Source of the DNA: Paludibacter sp. UBA6032
Lineage (GTDB): Bacteria > Bacteroidota > Bacteroidia > Bacteroidales > Paludibacteraceae
Assembly (NCBI GenBank): GCA_002427885.1
Contig: DIZI01000022.1
Span: 136,693-200,692, forward strand
DNA length: 64,000 nucleotides
Direction: 5' to 3'
Part shown: positions 8,383-17,826 of the stretch, in pieces
Numbering within the stretch: position 1 is the first letter of the stretch
How the letters are laid out: each line of letters opens with the position of its first letter
Made by a program: the position numbers and the translations under genes
Notes under the pieces: model-generated
Databases searched by the model: none
What the model was told of the DNA's origin: nothing
What the model saw: the letters and a program-made list of their open reading frames with translations, nothing else

Positions 8383-11300
8383 ATGAAAAGAAAAATCATT
8401 TTTCTATCGGTATTACTCTTTTTTGGAGTATACTTAGTTTCTGCACAACAGAATTTTTCTGTTTCGGGAGTTGTGTCCGATGCAAGCGATGGAAGTCCAA
8501 TAACTGGAGTTTCAGTATTTGTTAAAGGTACAACAAATGGAACAAATACAGATGTAAACGGGAAGTACACTCTGAACGTAAATCAAGGCTCTACACTTGT
8601 ATTCTCCTACATTGGGATGAAAAAACAAGAAATTTCTGCAAAAAACAAACTTATCAATGTTAGTCTTGAATCCGATTCCAAGATGTTGGGTGAAGTGGTT
8701 GCTGTTGGTTACGGTACTGCAAAACGGGCAGATTTAACCACAGCTCAAACATCTGTTTCCGCTAAACAAATTGACAAAACTGTTAATACAACCTTGGAAC
8801 AGGCAATTCAAGGTAGAGCCGCAGGAGTGTATATAACACAAAATTCGGGTCAGCCAGGTGGGGGTATTTCAGTTGCAGTGCGTGGTGTGAGTTCTCTTAA
8901 TGGAACTACCGAACCACTCTATGTTATTGATGGTGTTCAAATACCAGGGGAATCTGTAGCCTATGGATCAACCAGTTCATCCAATCCTCTTTCCGGATTA
9001 AACCCTTCAGACATTGCTGATGTTCAAATATTGCAGGGACCATCTGCAACTGCATTGTATGGATCACGAGCTACCAATGGGGTTGTGTTAATTTCGACAA
9101 AACGTGGTAAAGCAGGCAATGCTAAAATTACATATGATTACAGCTATTCTTTGCAGACACCTCCTAATCGTGTGGACGTTATGAATTTGCCACAATATGC
9201 TAAAATGGTTGGAGAATTTCATGCAATTGCAGGAGGTACTACACCGATTGAATTTTTAGACCCATCAATTTTAGGAAATGGGACTGATTGGCAAAGTGAA
9301 TTGTTTAGAAATTCGGCAATGCAAAAACATCAAGTCAGTTTAAGTGGTGGAAGTGAAAAAACCACCTATTATTTCTCTGGCGAATACCTGAATCAACAAG
9401 GCGTTGCCCTAGGTTCAGGTTTTGATCGGTTTGGGATGCGTTTAAATCTTGATACAAAGCCAAGAACCTGGATTAAATTGGGTGTCAATACAAGCTTTAA
9501 TCAAACTTTCGAAAAGCTTACTTCAAGCTCCGAAGATGTGATCAACAATGCATTGCAACTAACTCCACAAACACCTGTAAAAAATATTGATGGTACATAT
9601 GGAGGTGGAAACGTAAACAACCCTACAGACCAATATGCTCCAGTTAACCCAATTGCTATTGCTAATTTGATTACAAACAACAATCTCAGAAGACAGTTTA
9701 ATGGTGGTGCAAACATAGATATAGATATCTTACCTGGACTTGTTTTTAGAACTTCATTAAATGGAAATATAAATACTCAAAATTCAATCAATTACAGGCC
9801 TACATATTCAATAGGATGGGCGAAAAATAATCTGGCAACTATGTCTGATTATAATGGAGTTGGAACTTATTGGAATTTGAATGAGCTTTTGCAGTATGTC
9901 AAAAAAATTGGAAAACATAATTTTGATTTAATGGTTAGCCATGAAGCTCAAGAAAGTACATACAAAGGTAATGGCGCAAATATTACCACTTTTATTACGA
10001 ATGACATTATAGACGTAAATGCAGGTGATCAAACTACTGCAACAGTTTCAGGTGGCCACAATACATGGGGTATGGAATCCTATTTAGGAAGATTGAATTA
10101 TAATTTTGCTGACAGATACCTTATATCTGCATCAGTAAGATCGGATGGTTCAGCTAATTTTGGTCCGAATAATAAATGGGGAACTTTCCCCGCAATATCA
10201 GGCGCATGGAGAATTTCTAAAGAAGCGTGGTATAATGTATCGTTTATGAATGATTTAAAATTAAGACTTGAAACCGGTACTACCGGAAATCAAAATGCTG
10301 GGGGAATTTATTCACTAATGAATACTGCGCCAACACAATGGGGAACAGGTTTTTTGCCAAGTGTATATACAAACCCGGATTTAAAATGGGAATCAACAAA
10401 AACGAATAACATTGGTATTAATGCCAATTTCTTCAATAACAGAATACAGTTCGAAGCTGATTACTATCAAAAAGTAACAGACAATCTCTTGATGCAAGCA
10501 GCACTGCCTGCATATATGGGTACCAGAGGGAATGGTGGTCTTGGAGCACCAACTGTGAATGCAGGTTCCTTACAAAATAATGGATGGGCATTTACGTTAA
10601 TAACGACTAATATCGATACCAAAGACTTCAAATGGGAATCGAATTTTAATATTTCCGGATTTAAAACTAGAATTTTGAAATTTAACAATGATGCTGCGTC
10701 AATAGACAGAACCTCTTGGTGGATGGGAAACTGGACACAACGATCTTCAGTTGGTCAGGCACCCTGGTTATTCCTTGGTTATAAAACGGAAGGTATTTTT
10801 CAATCGGTAGATGAAATAAATAATAGTGCAGTACCTGCTGATAATAATGGGAAAAGACTACCAACAGATGTAAATAATGTTTGGGTCGGAGATGTTAAGT
10901 ATAAAGATATTAGCGGACCAAATGGAGTACCGGATGGTATAATTGATGTACATGACTTAACAACGATTGGTAATCCATGGCCACTTTTCTTTGGGGGATT
11001 TACAAACACGTTCACTTATAAGGGATTTGACTTAAGTATACTCTTAACTTATTCATATGGAAATAGTATTTACAATTATGTAAAAATGATTGATTCAAAT
11101 CCGCAACAAATTAATATTGGACGAAATTTATTGACTAGTGCTGAAAATTACGCAAGATTAGTTACTGATGCCGATGGTAATGTATCTATTTCCAATGCAG
11201 GTACTGATCTACCCAGAATCACCTACAGCAACAACGGTAACTGGACCAGATTCAGCGACAGATGGGTGGAAGATGGATCGTATATCAAGTTAAAGAATAT

Positions 11301-11538
11301 CTCTTTAGGATATAACTTACCTACCAGATTGATTTCTAAACAAAATTTCATTAAGGATGTAAGGTTAATGGTTAGTGCCCAAAATCTTTTCACTCTTACA
11401 CATTATACCGGTTACGATCCTGAAGTCGGAGCTTACGTAGGAAATAATGCTGCTTCTGGTAATCAGGCAATCGGTGTTGATAATGGACGTTATCCATTGA
11501 CTGCAGTTTATACATTCAATATTACAGTTAACTTTTAA
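8383..11538 (+). CDS. SusC/RagA-type TonB-linked outer-membrane transporter
   Basis: Outer-membrane channel that, capped by its SusD partner, imports oligosaccharides using TonB energy. After a signal peptide (cleavage near VSAQQ) there is a carboxypeptidase-regulatory-like domain (about residues 24-100, NFSVSGVVSDASDGSPITGV), then the TonB-box/plug region with VVAVGYGTAKRADLT and the plug motif LQGPSATALYGSRATNGV, and then the long beta-barrel ending in an aromatic residue (FNITVNF). Length 1051 residues is normal. susD follows after 14 bases, so the two are surely co-transcribed from the promoter at 8305. The surrounding enzymes suggest manno- and gluco-mannan oligosaccharides as cargo. Confidence 0.96.
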   Translation: MKRKIIFLSVLLFFGVYLVSAQQNFSVSGVVSDASDGSPITGVSVFVKGTTNGTNTDVNGKYTLNVNQGSTLVFSYIGMKKQEISAKNKLINVSLESDSKMLGEVVAVGYGTAKRADLTTAQTSVSAKQIDKTVNTTLEQAIQGRAAGVYITQNSGQPGGGISVAVRGVSSLNGTTEPLYVIDGVQIPGESVAYGSTSSSNPLSGLNPSDIADVQILQGPSATALYGSRATNGVVLISTKRGKAGNAKITYDYSYSLQTPPNRVDVMNLPQYAKMVGEFHAIAGGTTPIEFLDPSILGNGTDWQSELFRNSAMQKHQVSLSGGSEKTTYYFSGEYLNQQGVALGSGFDRFGMRLNLDTKPRTWIKLGVNTSFNQTFEKLTSSSEDVINNALQLTPQTPVKNIDGTYGGGNVNNPTDQYAPVNPIAIANLITNNNLRRQFNGGANIDIDILPGLVFRTSLNGNINTQNSINYRPTYSIGWAKNNLATMSDYNGVGTYWNLNELLQYVKKIGKHNFDLMVSHEAQESTYKGNGANITTFITNDIIDVNAGDQTTATVSGGHNTWGMESYLGRLNYNFADRYLISASVRSDGSANFGPNNKWGTFPAISGAWRISKEAWYNVSFMNDLKLRLETGTTGNQNAGGIYSLMNTAPTQWGTGFLPSVYTNPDLKWESTKTNNIGINANFFNNRIQFEADYYQKVTDNLLMQAALPAYMGTRGNGGLGAPTVNAGSLQNNGWAFTLITTNIDTKDFKWESNFNISGFKTRILKFNNDAASIDRTSWWMGNWTQRSSVGQAPWLFLGYKTEGIFQSVDEINNSAVPADNNGKRLPTDVNNVWVGDVKYKDISGPNGVPDGIIDVHDLTTIGNPWPLFFGGFTNTFTYKGFDLSILLTYSYGNSIYNYVKMIDSNPQQINIGRNLLTSAENYARLVTDADGNVSISNAGTDLPRITYSNNGNWTRFSDRWVEDGSYIKLKNISLGYNLPTRLISKQNFIKDVRLMVSAQNLFTLTHYTGYDPEVGAYVGNNAASGNQAIGVDNGRYPLTAVYTFNITVNF

Positions 11539-11552
11539 TAATTCTAAAAGAT

Positions 11553-13256
11553 ATGAAGAACTTAAAATATACTTGGGTATCAATATCCATTTCAATACTT
11601 TTCCTGACTGGATGTACTCAGGATTTTTTGAACAGACCACCAGTTGATGCTATTACAGATGCAAATTTTTATAAAACAGATGCACAGGTAATGGCAGGAA
11701 CCGCATCATTATACAATCGGGTATGGTTTGATTATAATGACAAAGCATCGTATGACATCGGCGATTTCAGAGCCGGAACTTCATACAATCCTTATGGACA
11801 ACAAGGTTACGTTCGATTTAATTTGACAGGCGATGATGCGGATATGAATGCCGGATGGAATGCATTTTTTACTGTAATAGGTCAATCTAACATGGCAATC
11901 CAAAATATAAAAAGATATGCCGGTGCTGCTGTTACCGAACCTATTAAAATGGAGGCAATTGCTGAAGCCAGATTTATGCGGGCATGTGCTTATCGCAATT
12001 TGGTTATGTTATGGGGAGAAGTTCCAATTATAGAAAATAATCAGGCAATTCTGAATGATACAACTATTGCAAGAAATACAATAAGTAGTGTCTGGAAATT
12101 TTTAACGTATGAAATGAGAGCTGTTGCCAATGATTTGCCAGAAAAGCCATACGATGTAGGTCGTGTAAATAAATGGTCAGCAGAAGGAATGTTGGCAAGG
12201 TTCTATCTTACCCGTGCGGGTGTAGAATCTGTGAATGGTGTACGGAATCAAGAGTTTTTGGATAGCGCCAAATATTATTCTAACCGGGTAATAACAATGA
12301 GTGGAAAAATGCTATTACCGGATTATGCAAGCCTTTTCAAATATCCTTATGATAATAATGCAGAGTCTTTATTTGAATTACAATGGGTTTTCTCGAATGT
12401 TTGGGGCGTAAGTAATTCAATGCCTGCATATCTTGCTTATAGTTCCGATATTGCAAACGGTGATGGTTGGGGAGGAAGTATTGGAGCGACATGGTGGATG
12501 ATTCAAAAATATGAAGGAATCAATGCTTATGGTTCCACTGGTGATTCACTCAAAGGAAGAACACTGGATCAAAGGCTTCATGCCACTTTCATGTTGCCGG
12601 GAGCAAGTTATCCGGAAATTTCTCAAAGAGTTACAACTTTAGCAGGAAAGGATAGCATCCAGCGATTGATATACCCAAATAGCACCGGTGATAACACGAC
12701 ACTTGCTATTAAAAAATATATTTGCGGTAAAGCCGCGGATATGGGAGGTCAGGCATCGAGTCAACATTATCCGAATGACACCTATATGTTGCGTTTGGCC
12801 GAGATGTATTTAATTTATGCCGAAGCTGAGTTGGGAAATCAAACACAAACTTCAGATGCAACCGCACTTTTATATTTTAATGCTGTTCATGAAAGAGCAG
12901 GATTGGGCAAAATAATAACCCCTCTTACGTTTGATATGATATTTAATGAAAGAGTAATTGAGTTTGCTATGGAAGGCATGTGTATGTATGATTTGAGCAG
13001 TTTGTATTATTATAATCCGGATAAAGCTCTTGCCATATTGAATTCACAGGACAGAGGTTTGTTTGCAGCTCATCCGGATGTATTTCCAAATCCAACGCAA
13101 TGGACTTTTATTAAAACTGCCTGGTATATTCCTGCTAATGGTGATTATAGAACAATTAATGCTACTACAGGCAATTTCTATCTCCCGATTCCAACAACTG
13201 AATTGGCAGCTGCGCCTAATTTACAGAAACCGGCAGTTGATTATTACAACAAGTAA
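11553..13256 (+). CDS. SusD/RagB-type nutrient-binding outer-membrane lipoprotein
   Basis: Surface lipoprotein that forms the lid of the SusC channel and binds the incoming glycan. The signal sequence ends in a lipobox (ISILFLTGC, cysteine about residue 21), followed by TQDFLNRPPVDA, a typical SusD start. Internal TPR-like helices with EARFMRACAYRNLVMLWGEVP and the C-terminal half with RLAEMYLIYAEAELGN and FNERVIEFAMEGMCMYDL are SusD hallmarks. 567 residues is within the family range. It sits 14 bases after susC, and a surface glycan-binding protein gene starts 30 bases downstream. Confidence 0.96.
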   Translation: MKNLKYTWVSISISILFLTGCTQDFLNRPPVDAITDANFYKTDAQVMAGTASLYNRVWFDYNDKASYDIGDFRAGTSYNPYGQQGYVRFNLTGDDADMNAGWNAFFTVIGQSNMAIQNIKRYAGAAVTEPIKMEAIAEARFMRACAYRNLVMLWGEVPIIENNQAILNDTTIARNTISSVWKFLTYEMRAVANDLPEKPYDVGRVNKWSAEGMLARFYLTRAGVESVNGVRNQEFLDSAKYYSNRVITMSGKMLLPDYASLFKYPYDNNAESLFELQWVFSNVWGVSNSMPAYLAYSSDIANGDGWGGSIGATWWMIQKYEGINAYGSTGDSLKGRTLDQRLHATFMLPGASYPEISQRVTTLAGKDSIQRLIYPNSTGDNTTLAIKKYICGKAADMGGQASSQHYPNDTYMLRLAEMYLIYAEAELGNQTQTSDATALLYFNAVHERAGLGKIITPLTFDMIFNERVIEFAMEGMCMYDLSSLYYYNPDKALAILNSQDRGLFAAHPDVFPNPTQWTFIKTAWYIPANGDYRTINATTGNFYLPIPTTELAAAPNLQKPAVDYYNK

Positions 13257-13286
13257 ATACTAATGCTTTTAATTAATATAAAAATC

Positions 13287-14447
13287 ATGAAAAAAATATA
13301 TAAATCAATTCCCATCCTTCTTATAGCTTTGGCTATAATGGGAATCTTTGCATCTTGCAATAATGAAGATGTAAATAAGGGAACACCTGAGATTTCGTAT
13401 GTAAGAATTACAAAGCCTACCGCATCCGATTCATTATTGGTAGCAGCAGGGCAAGGTCAAATGATAGCAATAATAGGTGATAATTTACAAAATACCCGAC
13501 AGATTTGGTTTAACGACCAACAGGCAAGTTTAACACCTACATATATAACCAAAACTTCTATTCTGGTAAGTGTGCCAAGCCATATTCCAATAACGGTAAG
13601 TAATAAACTTAAGATTATTTTTGCCAATGGTGATTCACTTCTGTATAATTTTGAAGTGACAATTAACAAACCAACGATTAACAGTATGGATTGTGAATAT
13701 ACACTCGCTGGTGGAGTTGCTACAATACGTGGAGATTATTTTTACTTGCCAATAACTGTAACATTCCCGGGTGGGGCAGCCGGAACCAATGTGTCTGTTG
13801 ATGTAACTAATAAGATTTTATATGTGACAGTTCCTGCCATTAATCAGGCAGGTCAAATTACAGTTAGTTCTAATTTCGGATCAACTAAATCAGACTTTTG
13901 GTTTAGAGATGATAGGAATGTATTTCTAAGTAGTGACCCTTTTACAGGTTGGTGGGATGCTTCAATTGTTGTTACAAATCCGGGGCCAACTGATCCTCCT
14001 TCAATTAATGGAAATTATATTCGAATTGTGCAAAAATTTGGAGCATGGGGTTGGTACGACGCTGCTGGAGGACCGGCATCAGCCATGGGTGATATTAGTA
14101 AAAATATTCCTGATGATGCTATACTTCATCCAAGCAAGTATAACTTTAAATTTGAGGTTTGTACAACAAAACCATATAACGGTGGAGGTTGTCTTTTTTG
14201 GGTAGGTTTGACGGACTATACGAATCCAAATGTAAAATATTACAAATGGAATCCACCGGTGGATACAAAAGGCGTATGGCAAACAATCGTTATTCCTTAT
14301 GAAGATGTGGTCAGTGGAATGGGTGTACCTATAACTGTAAATCACGACGGATATTTTAATAGATTATCAATACAAGGTGCTACTCCACTAGATTGCGATA
14401 TGTCTTTTGATAATTTCAGAGTTGTACCAAAGACTCTCAAACAATAA
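13287..14447 (+). CDS. IPT/TIG surface glycan-binding lipoprotein (SGBP-B-like)
   Basis: Lipoprotein that probably holds the polysaccharide at the cell surface next to SusCD. From the ATG at 13287 the signal peptide runs MKKIYKSIPILLIALAIMG to the lipobox cysteine in FASC. The ATG at 13263 would add eight residues ahead of the basic start and is less likely. Two IPT/TIG-like beta-sandwich domains follow (GDNLQNTRQIWFN ..., then GDYFYLPITVTFPG ...). The aromatic-rich C-terminal part (FTGWWDASIVV, KFGAWGWYDAAGGPA, FWVGLTDY) resembles the C-terminal binding domain of xyloglucan-type SGBP-B proteins. The position after susD supports this. The mannan or glucan preference is inferred. Confidence 0.82.
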   Translation: MKKIYKSIPILLIALAIMGIFASCNNEDVNKGTPEISYVRITKPTASDSLLVAAGQGQMIAIIGDNLQNTRQIWFNDQQASLTPTYITKTSILVSVPSHIPITVSNKLKIIFANGDSLLYNFEVTINKPTINSMDCEYTLAGGVATIRGDYFYLPITVTFPGGAAGTNVSVDVTNKILYVTVPAINQAGQITVSSNFGSTKSDFWFRDDRNVFLSSDPFTGWWDASIVVTNPGPTDPPSINGNYIRIVQKFGAWGWYDAAGGPASAMGDISKNIPDDAILHPSKYNFKFEVCTTKPYNGGGCLFWVGLTDYTNPNVKYYKWNPPVDTKGVWQTIVIPYEDVVSGMGVPITVNHDGYFNRLSIQGATPLDCDMSFDNFRVVPKTLKQ

Positions 14448-14527
14448 AATGTGGATTAATAAAAATTAAACATGAGGAAATCTCTTTAAACACAAGATTT
14501 CATCATACCTTAAATAAAAAAATAAAT

Positions 14528-15817
14528 ATGAAAAAAATAATATTTAATACACGACTACTTTTATTGATTTCCCTTGTGATGTCAATAGGACTGGAAACAT
14601 CCTGTAAACCTGATGATTCTTTGAGTTCCGGTTCAAAAGTAGAATTGATTAGCTTTGGACCGGCAGGTTCTCAAATTGGAGACACAATTAGTTTTATCGG
14701 GAAAAATCTGGATAAAATATTGAAAATAACCTTTGTAGGTGATAGTGTTCTTAAAACTTCTTTTATTACTCAGACTGCCCAACTTATAAAAATTAAAGTA
14801 CCAGATTATACAAGAAGAGGTTTTGTGACTCTTTATGCAGACAAAGATACTATTGTTTCCAAAACAATGTTTGACCTTTTAGTGCCTGTAATAATTTCAT
14901 CCGTAACAGATAGTGTACGTCCGGGAGACAATATTACGATTACCGGTCAATATGTCAACTGGATTTCTGAAGTTTGGTTTTCGAAGGATCTTATTGTACG
15001 AGATAGCAATTTTGTAAGTAAATCGTTAACACAAATTGTAGTTCGGGTACCTGAAACTGCTCAAACTGGTCCTCTTGTATTTAATACATTAGGAACCAAA
15101 CCTTTGTCTATTACACCGGACAAAGATCTGAAAGTGATTCTTCCTGCTATCACCGGTTTTAATCCAATACCTGTTGACAGAGGAGGTAATCTTACCATTA
15201 CAGGAACGAATCTGGATCTTACAATGGGAATATTATTTCATGGAGTTGCCGATACAGTCAAAACATTTGTTAGCCAAACTCCAACACAACTTGTAGTTAC
15301 AGTTCCTTTAACTGCAGCCAAAGGACAAGTTACATTGGTTGCATTTTCAAATCTTCCAGTTGTATCTACAGCTAATTTAAAATTAGTTGGTGATCTTGAA
15401 GATTTGGCCTATGCTTTCTATGAGGATGCAATAATGAACGGTTGGTCCGAAAATGGTTTCAATAGAACTGCTGATTATGCAAACTCAGAATTTGTCCGGG
15501 ATGGAGTTAATTCATTAAAGGCGACATTTACCAAGATTAATGGTTATCTAGATTTTTATAACGTTACTGGTATTTCACCCACGAGTTATACTGAATTAGC
15601 ATTCTCTGTTTATGGAGGGCCAGGCACCGATGGAAAAAATATTCTAGTGAAAGTAAACTCAAAAGCACCAGGTTACAATGCTACAATTCAGGAAGGAAAA
15701 TGGGTGGAATTTAAAATTCCATTAGCTACTCTTGGAGTTACAGCAACAATTAAAGACGTTCGTCTTACTAGTGCCTCTATGGGTGTAGTTTATTTTGACC
15801 ATGTCGGGTTAAGGTAA
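14528..15817 (+). CDS. Second IPT/TIG surface glycan-binding lipoprotein
   Basis: 429-residue lipoprotein with signal peptide and lipobox cysteine at LETSC. Three IPT/TIG-like repeats are visible, each with a PGDNITITGQYV-like opening (for example IGDTISFIGKNLD, PGDNITITGQYVN, RGGNLTITGTNLD). They are followed by a C-terminal module of about 130 residues starting near LAYAFYEDAIMNGW and ending YFDHVGLR, which has the alternating pattern of a jelly-roll binding module. No catalytic motif is seen. It differs from the preceding SGBP by one extra IPT unit and an unrelated C-terminus, so the pair probably presents two different glycan-binding faces. A terminator-like hairpin follows. Confidence 0.8.
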   Translation: MKKIIFNTRLLLLISLVMSIGLETSCKPDDSLSSGSKVELISFGPAGSQIGDTISFIGKNLDKILKITFVGDSVLKTSFITQTAQLIKIKVPDYTRRGFVTLYADKDTIVSKTMFDLLVPVIISSVTDSVRPGDNITITGQYVNWISEVWFSKDLIVRDSNFVSKSLTQIVVRVPETAQTGPLVFNTLGTKPLSITPDKDLKVILPAITGFNPIPVDRGGNLTITGTNLDLTMGILFHGVADTVKTFVSQTPTQLVVTVPLTAAKGQVTLVAFSNLPVVSTANLKLVGDLEDLAYAFYEDAIMNGWSENGFNRTADYANSEFVRDGVNSLKATFTKINGYLDFYNVTGISPTSYTELAFSVYGGPGTDGKNILVKVNSKAPGYNATIQEGKWVEFKIPLATLGVTATIKDVRLTSASMGVVYFDHVGLR

Positions 15818-15925
15818 ATGAACTAAGTTGACATTGATTCATTATGTAATCAATGTCATATTCAACAATTTGAGTCTTGAACATAAATATTCAATAAGAT
15901 TTCACTTTAAGTTTTTATAAATGGT

Positions 15926-15970
15926 AAAAAGGGGAGACGTTCTCCGGAGCGACTCCCTTTTTATTTTTTT
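15926..15970 (+). terminator. Terminator-like hairpin between the sus genes and the enzyme genes
   Basis: AAAAAGGGG (15926-15934) pairs with TCCCTTTTT (15954-15962) using one G-T pair, with an inner stem 15938-15942 / 15947-15951 around a four-base loop, followed by ATTTTTTT. It lies inside the PUL, between the second SGBP gene and the first GH26 gene. It may lower expression of the downstream enzyme genes relative to susCD and the SGBPs. Confidence 0.7.
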
Positions 15971-16071
15971 AGAGTTAGGTAATAGTTTTTTTCTAAGTAT
16001 TATTTTCAATACATTGGCTTTAAGTTGTTTTGATTCAATTATCATCAACTATCGGTCTTCATAAGAGATAT

Positions 16072-17790
16072 ATGTTAAGAAGTTATCGCATATTTTATTT
16101 TATTTGCATCGTATTTGTAGGTTTTCTATTTTCTTGCACTCCAAATAACGGAGGAGATGAAATTCCACCTAAATTGATGTCAAGTTTACCAGCAGATAGT
16201 TCAAGTAATGTGGATACCAGCACGGTAATTACGCTTCAATATAACGAGAAAGTCGTTTTGTCATCGAATGCTCAAATCAGTTTAAACGGAGTAGTTGTAG
16301 CTGCAAAAGTATCAGTATCCGGATATAAATTAACAATTACGGCGAATCTTCAAGCCGGAACTTCATATACACTCGTTGTCCCCGATAATACAATAAGTGA
16401 TATTGCCGGAAATTTTACTAAGGCTATCACGATTCATTTTACCACTTTTAGTTCTGTTAGCTCCGTCGGATCCATTTTTGAAGCCGAAAGTGCAACCTTA
16501 AGTGGAGGCGCTGTTATTGCAAAAACTACGAACGGTTATTCGGGTACAGGATATGTAGATACAAATGCAGGGAATGTTGCTTTTACTGTTCAAACTGTTC
16601 AAACCGGATACTATAATATAACTTTCAGGTATTTAGTATCAGCCGATAAAGTGAACGATCTTTATGTCGATGGTTCGCTTGCAACAAGTGTTACATTCCC
16701 GGCTTCTATGTCGTGGTCGGAAGTGAAAGCAGGTACTCTGAAACTTACCGCCGGATTGCATACTATTTCACTTGTAAAACAATGGGGCTATATTCAACTT
16801 GACTATCTGAAAGTTAACTCCGATTCAGTAGGAGCAAATCCATTCAATATTGCGTCATCTCTTGTTACTCCTAATCCATCTACTCAGGCTGTGAATTTGT
16901 ACAATTTTCTGAAAACTAATTTTGGAACTAATATTATTTCGGGAACAATGGCCAACTACAGCACCAATATTACTGAAGCAACGTGGGTACATACTCAGAC
17001 CGGGAAATGGCCGGCTTTAACTGGCTTCGATTTTATTGATAATACGTATCCTAATCAAAGTTGGATAAAATATACAGCACCTTTCACTTTGGGACAAGAT
17101 TGGTGGAACAACAACGGTATCATTAATCTAATGTGGCACTGGCGTGATCCGTTAACTAAATCAGGAGCTTTTTATACCGCTGATACCAATTTTGATGTTA
17201 GCAAAATTTCAGATACAAACTCTGCAGAATACAAAGCCATGATAGTGGACATAGATGTGATTGCAGGATATTTAAAACAATTTAAAGATGCAGGAATTCC
17301 GGTTATCTGGCGTCCGCTTCACGAAGCCGCCGGTGGCTGGTTTTGGTGGGGAGCAAAAGGGCCCGAACCTTGTAAAGCATTATGGCGATTGATGTTTGAC
17401 CGACTTGTGAATTACCACGGACTAAATAATCTTATTTGGGTATGGACAACAGATGCCACTACCAATGCTGTGAATTGGTATCCGGGCGACGCTTATGTTG
17501 ATGTGCTGGGTATGGATATTTACCCGGGAGCTAATCAGCATGGATCGCAATATATCTCATTCAATAAAGTAAAAGAAATTTTTGGTGGTAAAAAAATAAT
17601 CACATTGAGTGAATGTGGCTCTGTTCCCGATCCTGCATTGATGAAAGAATTTGGAGACACATGGTCGTGGTTTATGCCTTGGAACGGAGATTATACAGAA
17701 TCCGACTCACACAACGGGGCTACATGGTGGAAAAAATTCTTCAGTTATGATTTTGTTATAACACGAGATAAGATGCCAAATTTAAAATAA
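16072..17790 (+). CDS. Surface beta-mannanase lipoprotein, Ig-like + CBM35-like + GH26
   Basis: Endo-beta-1,4-mannanase predicted to sit on the outer surface. From the ATG at 16072 the protein has 572 residues; the longer TTG start at 16030 is unlikely. The lipobox cysteine is C22 (FLFSC). Residues 31-125 look like a SbsA-type Ig domain (Big_5, with TVITLQYNEKV). Residues 135-250 resemble a CBM35/CBM6 module (FEAESATLSG ... GLHTISLVKQWGYIQLDYLKV). Residues 265-572 are GH26, with the acid/base E418 in RPLHEAAGGWFWWG and the nucleophile E514 in TLSECG. The exact target (mannan, glucomannan) is inferred from family and context. Confidence 0.93.
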   Translation: MLRSYRIFYFICIVFVGFLFSCTPNNGGDEIPPKLMSSLPADSSSNVDTSTVITLQYNEKVVLSSNAQISLNGVVVAAKVSVSGYKLTITANLQAGTSYTLVVPDNTISDIAGNFTKAITIHFTTFSSVSSVGSIFEAESATLSGGAVIAKTTNGYSGTGYVDTNAGNVAFTVQTVQTGYYNITFRYLVSADKVNDLYVDGSLATSVTFPASMSWSEVKAGTLKLTAGLHTISLVKQWGYIQLDYLKVNSDSVGANPFNIASSLVTPNPSTQAVNLYNFLKTNFGTNIISGTMANYSTNITEATWVHTQTGKWPALTGFDFIDNTYPNQSWIKYTAPFTLGQDWWNNNGIINLMWHWRDPLTKSGAFYTADTNFDVSKISDTNSAEYKAMIVDIDVIAGYLKQFKDAGIPVIWRPLHEAAGGWFWWGAKGPEPCKALWRLMFDRLVNYHGLNNLIWVWTTDATTNAVNWYPGDAYVDVLGMDIYPGANQHGSQYISFNKVKEIFGGKKIITLSECGSVPDPALMKEFGDTWSWFMPWNGDYTESDSHNGATWWKKFFSYDFVITRDKMPNLK

Positions 17791-17826
17791 TTAATACTCA
17801 AAACAAAGTTTGTAAAATTTATATCA

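Noticed and set aside
16030..16071. TTG-initiated extension of the first GH26 gene
   Set aside because: The extension would push the signal peptide away from the N-terminus; the ATG at 16072 gives a normal lipoprotein signal. The same reasoning applies to the TTG starts at 154 and 4015.
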